Below are positions 60,323 to 64,000 of a stretch of DNA of 64,000 nt, one piece after another. Location of the stretch: positions 62,001 through 126,000 of the forward strand of contig JAODUO010000138.1 of the NCBI GenBank assembly GCA_025642075.2, in the 5' to 3' direction. Source of the DNA: Ridgeia piscesae (taxonomy: Eukaryota; Annelida; Polychaeta; Sabellida; Siboglinidae). A program made the translations under genes and the position numbers. The first letter of the stretch is position 1. Each line of letters begins with the position of its first letter. The notes beneath the pieces are model-generated. The model made no database searches, had not been told where the DNA came from, and was given only the letters and a program-made list of their open reading frames with translations.

Positions 60323-60780
60323 GTTTGTGATATGTGCGAATAATCAATAATTGTTATTTGCGTCTTATCAAATGCGTTTCTTGGGTTTTTGGTGTGATTC
60401 ACAGATAGATAACACACATTATAAGGTGGTATATAGAGTAGCGTGCGACAAAACACAACTTTTGCAGCATATAACGTCTACACCATTCCATATCTAGGTG
60501 AGACTCGAAGGTAATTATTATCTTCCAAAGTATAAACAAACAAACAAACAAACAAACAAATATATATATAATAGATATATATATATATAAAATTTCCTCC
60601 CAAAAGTGAGACTTCCGATTTCATGATTCGACACCCCCGGAATATCAGACATACTGCATGTAGTCCCAAAGGCAAAGCTGTTGTCCAAAATGTAGCAGAG
60701 CACGTAAACATACATAGGCCTGGTGCATTATTAACGTAGGTCACATTGTGGGTTCACAGATTGAATCAACAATAGGCATA
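60321..60780. other. unannotated DNA with (CAAA)n and (TA)n tracts
   Basis: (CAAA)n at about 60534-60559 followed by (TA)n to about 60590. Otherwise no recognised feature. Confidence 0.6.
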
Positions 60781-61135
60781 ACTAACGCGTGAACAATATT
60801 CGAGATAATCGCTTCAGCGTTCCACCGGGCCGCGAGTATGTATGCATGTACGTACGCGCTTGCCCTCAAAGGTCGCGTAAGTAAACTTCCCGCGCCGCCA
60901 GTCGCCACACCAGTAGCAGACGATCCATCACGAAATGCGGACACCTGACCCAGATTCTCGCGCACGCGCCTATCGCGTCGAATGACATTGACCTGACCTG
61001 TCGCGAAACTCGGTCCGTGTAACAACCGCTGGTCCGCTCACAACAACGAAGCGCCTCTCGTACCACCGGGAATTCCAACTCGTCCGCCGGCCGGCTGGAG
61101 CTTGTGTTGAAACGTGAATCACGTGGACTTAGGCG
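60780..61135. promoter_or_regulatory. second CpG-island-like candidate promoter
   Basis: Dense CpG (ten CpGs in 60961-61020), an E-box CACGTG near 61120, and a donor-like GTAAGT at about 60876 on the plus strand that could end a non-coding first exon. Overlapping minus frames of 70-94 codons are Arg/Ala-rich, as expected from CpG-rich DNA. The LINE begins right after it. Confidence 0.35.
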
Positions 61136-61237
61136 AACGTGTTTATTAATTTAACAAGATTGCCACCTAGAGATTCAACTCTAGATGGCGGGTGGACTAG
61201 GAAGCCATTTGGCTTATCGAGAGTCCAACCTATCTAT

Positions 61238-61811
61238 CTAAGTATACCCCGCCCTTCTTAGGTATATGTCGATTTTATTTTTAAATATATTAACACTACT
61301 AGCACCTACACAATCAGCTGATAATCTGTTCCATTCGTTTACTGTTCTTTGTGAAAATGAAAATTTTCTAATATCTAGTCTACACTGCTTCTTTGCTAAT
61401 GTAACTCCATGTCCTCTAGTCCTTCTCTCTTCCTTGACTGTGAAAAAATATTTCTGTCAATATTTTCATATCCATTCAATATTTTAAACACCTCAATCTG
61501 ATCTCCTCTCAATCTTCTGGTTTCTAGTGTTGTTAAACCACATTCTTTTAGACGCATTTCATAACTAATATTCCTGAGTTTTGGTATCATTTTGGTTGCT
61601 CTCCTTTGTACTCTTTCTAGCATATCAATATCCTTCTTGCGATATGGCCTCCATGCTTGTATACAATATTCTAAGTGAGGCCTAACTATTGTTTTATACA
61701 GCGGTATTATTAGTTCTTTTCTTTGTACACTATATTTCGCCTAATTAATCCAAGAATTTGGTTTCCTTCGCTGCTGCAATTCCACACTGCTCTGATACCT
61801 TCATGTCAGCA
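61238..61811 (-). pseudogene. CR1-like LINE ORF2: C-terminal region, multiply frameshifted
   Basis: Conserved pieces appear in different frames: a KVSEQCGIAAAK stretch, then LIRRNIVYKEK, then YKTIVRPHLEYCIQAW, then MLERVQRRATKMIPKLRNIS through LKECGLTTLETRRLRGDQ and FKILNGYENIDRNIF, then after a T-run slip RRTRGHGVTLAKKQ and QRTVNEWNRLSADCV. It ends at a TAG at 61238-61240. At least three indels lie in this part. Confidence 0.8.
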
Positions 61812-62177
61812 CTAATAGTTAACCCAAAAGTCCTTTTCCTTAAAGGTAGTATTTAGTACAGTATCACCCATTGTATATTGTGCATCTTCATTCCCATGTC
61901 CTGTGTGAAGGCACTTACACTTTCCAAAATTAAACAGCATTTGCCACTTCTCAGACCATTCTATCAACTTATTAAGATCATCTTGTAAATGCTGTCTATC
62001 TGCATCACTTTTAATTTTCCTAAACACTTTTGTGTCGTCTGCAAACTTCAACACCTTGCTTGTTATGTCATCATCCAAATCATTGATATATATTAAGAAT
62101 AAAATAGGTCCCAGTACTGATCCCTGCGGTACTCCACTCAAAACCGCTTTCCAGTTTGAAACCTCCCCATCAACTAC
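61812..62177 (-). pseudogene. CR1-like LINE ORF2: reverse-transcriptase palm continuation
   Basis: Resumes in a shifted frame about where the previous segment breaks. Contains SGVPQGSVLGPILFLIYIND and KFADDTKVFRK (motif C, FADD catalytic pair), then KWQMLFNFGKCKCLHTGH and YTMGDTVLNTTFKEKD. It ends when a further indel disrupts the expected LGVTIS-like block (here FWVNY then stop). Confidence 0.88.
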
Positions 62178-64000
62178 TCTCTTTGTCTTCTATCAATAAG
62201 CCATTTTTCTATCCAGTTGATCATTCCATTTCCTATGCCATGGGCCTTAAGTTTAAGTAGTAGTCTTTGGTGTGGCACTTTGTCAAAGGCTTTTTTTAAA
62301 TCTAAGTAGATTATATCTACTGGTGATCCCTCATCTAGCCACTTTGTGACATCTTCCAAAAAACATAACATATTTGTTAAGCATGACCTCGCTTTTAAAA
62401 ACCCATGTTGAGATGGGTTTATCAATTTATTTTTAACAAGAAAATCAACCAGGTGATCTTTAATTAGTCTTTCTAATAGTTTGCAAATCACCGATGTTAA
62501 ACTCACTGACTTGTTTCTCGAACCTTTTTTAAATAATGGTATAATGTTTGCTTCTTTCCATTCTAACGGAACTATTCCCTCCTCTAATGACAAATTGAAC
62601 ACTGTTGCAAGCGGTATGCTGATTTGTTCTACAATTTCCAATAGTAATTTGGGAGGAATCCCATCCACTCCAGGTGATTTATTATCCTTCATATCTCTTA
62701 TTTTCATAGCTACCATTGTTGGTGTTACAATTAGTTGTCCTAAATAGTCAAACTCTCTCCCTTCGAACTTAGTCTCAAGTACTGGTAATATACTAATATC
62801 TTCCCTGGTAAACACCGAACTAAAGTACTCATTTAGGTTTTCTGCCATTAAGAATCCCTCTGTTATTATGTTTCCATCACTACCTTCTAGAGGACCGACC
62901 TTATCCTGAACCTTCTGTTTACTTCGAACATACGCATAAAAACTCTTGCTGTCATGTTTTATATTAAAAGCTATTTTTTGTTCGTAGCTTCTCTTTGAAT
63001 TTCTAATTTCAGCTGTAGCTTGATTAAGTGCTTCTTTATAAATGCTATAGTCTTCTTCACTTCCGGTATGTCTATATGTCTTCCACATCATTTGCTTGTA
63101 CTTGATTTTTCTAATGGCTTCCTTCGATAAGTGTTTCTTCTTTGACCGTTTCCCCTGTTTTTTCAAGGGGACAAATTTGTCAACGACGCAGTCAATTTCA
63201 CTCTTTAAAATATTCCAGCATTCTGTTGCTGTCTTATTCTTCAGTGTGTTATTCCAGTCTATCTTTGCTAAATATTCCCTCATGTCCTTATATCTTCCTT
63301 TGTGAAAATTTTTCCTGTACCTTATTTTTCTATTCCGTTCTCCCTTTACTTTGATGATAAAATGTATCTGGTTGTGATCACTACACCCCAGTGGCTCACA
63401 TATCTTGACATTATCAACAAATTCCTTCTGTGAGCTCAATACTATGTCTAACACGTTCTCGCCCCTGGTTGCTTCTAACACATGTTGAGAAAGGAAACTA
63501 TCTTGTACTAAATTTAAAAACTCTTGATCCTCTTTCCCGGTACTCTGTAGAGATGTCCACCGTATATGCCCATGGTTAAAATCCCCCATAATAATACAGT
63601 CCCGTTTACTCACTTCTTTGATAGCGTTATGTATTTTTTCATTCTCTTCCATGCTTATGTTAGGACTCCGATACACTAACCCAACAGTTAATGTTGACTT
63701 TCCTGTAACTATGTTACACCAGACAGCTTCTTCACATTCTGCTTCTTTTTCTAATTTTATTTCATAAGCTTGGATGGATTCTTTAATATATAAAATAACT
63801 CCGCGTCCCCTTCTTCCTAATCTATCTTTCCTAAACATTACATACCCTGTCATTCCTAATTCGGCATCTGATATATCGGGTGTGGCCCAAGATTCAGTTA
63901 TACCTATTATGTGAGGGTCAATATCTTCTACCATAATGTTTAGTTCATTTCTTTTGTTTACTATGCTCCTTGCATTTAAACAAACACATTTATAACCAAA
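62174..64000 (-). pseudogene. CR1-like LINE ORF2: endonuclease and first half of reverse transcriptase (partial)
   Basis: The frame is open from the window edge, 608 residues, starting inside the endonuclease (CLNARSIVNKRNELNIMVED). Endonuclease landmarks: GITESW (catalytic Glu), VGLVYRSP, GDFNHGHIRW, and CSDHNQIHF (terminal SDH). Reverse-transcriptase landmarks: NKSPGVDGIPPKLL, WKEANIIPLFKKGSRN, SQHGFLKARSCLTN, and IIYLDLKKAFDKVPHQRLL with the motif A aspartate. Between GSRNK and VSLTSV the conserved N-Y-R-P block is missing, consistent with an in-frame deletion of about 15 nt. The frame stops after DRRQRE at 62174 because of an apparent 2-nt GA duplication; the next conserved block continues in another frame. 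Upstream coding lies outside the window. Confidence 0.9.

Larger units (their letters stand above)
61140..64000 (-). mobile_element. CR1-like non-LTR retrotransposon, 3' two-thirds, defective, cut by window edge
   Basis: On the minus strand, in order: apurinic-type endonuclease, reverse transcriptase, and a C-terminal region ending near 61238, then about 100 bp of presumed 3' UTR containing a short inverted repeat (GCCACCTAGAG / CTCTAGATGGC). Block order and wording (QHGF, LDLKKAFD, GVPQGSVLGP, FADDTKVF, RVQRRATKMI) match the CR1/L2 group. At least five frameshifts break the coding region. The 5' end, including any ORF1, lies beyond the right edge. Confidence 0.9.

Noticed and set aside
59855..60343. 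162-codon plus frame rich in Leu-Pro-Pro-Ser then Tyr-Ile
   Set aside because: Direct translation of (CCCT)n and (TA)n microsatellites.

Overview
The window looks like non-coding-rich chromosomal DNA of an invertebrate animal. Evidence: one intron-containing gene of the metazoan RASSF7/8 family with consensus GT/AG splice sites, a CR1-like LINE, a FLYWCH-containing Mutator-like DNA transposon, decayed tRNA-derived repeats, and very many minisatellites. A marine lophotrochozoan such as a mollusc would fit, but nothing visible fixes the phylum.

Layout. 1-1050 is a 24-bp minisatellite running in from the left edge. 1051-16.8 kb is AT-rich intergenic or upstream DNA with small repeats, a G-quadruplex tract, a tRNA-like relic and a 77-bp minisatellite (12.4-13.4 kb). 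17,495-25,013 (+) holds the only gene resolved with confidence: a complete three-coding-exon RASSF8-like gene of 531 codons. Its intron 1 contains a LINE reverse-transcriptase relic; intron 2 contains a (TGCG)n tract, a 1.9-kb 26-bp minisatellite, a run of CTCF-like motifs and a foldback element with near-identical arms. 25-54 kb is CpG-poor and dominated by large minisatellites with 30-, 17-, 35-, 40- and 14-bp units. Between these lie a 0.9-kb Mutator-like element with FLYWCH coding sequence, a perfect 22-bp hairpin, one candidate cysteine-rich exon on the minus strand and an exact 170-bp tandem duplication. From about 54.4 to 61.1 kb the DNA is clearly CpG-richer, with at least two island-like segments that could be promoters. 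A (CCCT)n/(TA)n tract lies at 59.9-60.3 kb. 61.1-64.0 kb (-) is a frameshifted CR1-like LINE that runs off the right edge.

The RASSF8-like protein would act as a Ras-association/coiled-coil scaffold at cell junctions, as known for the family. No operon-like or pathway cluster is present. The many long open frames over minisatellites are repeat artefacts: units without stop codons stay open over hundreds of codons, often in all three frames of one strand. The best leads are the tandem-repeat-armed FLYWCH element, the minisatellite carrying dozens of CTCF-core-like motifs, the CpG transition, and the cysteine-rich exon candidate.
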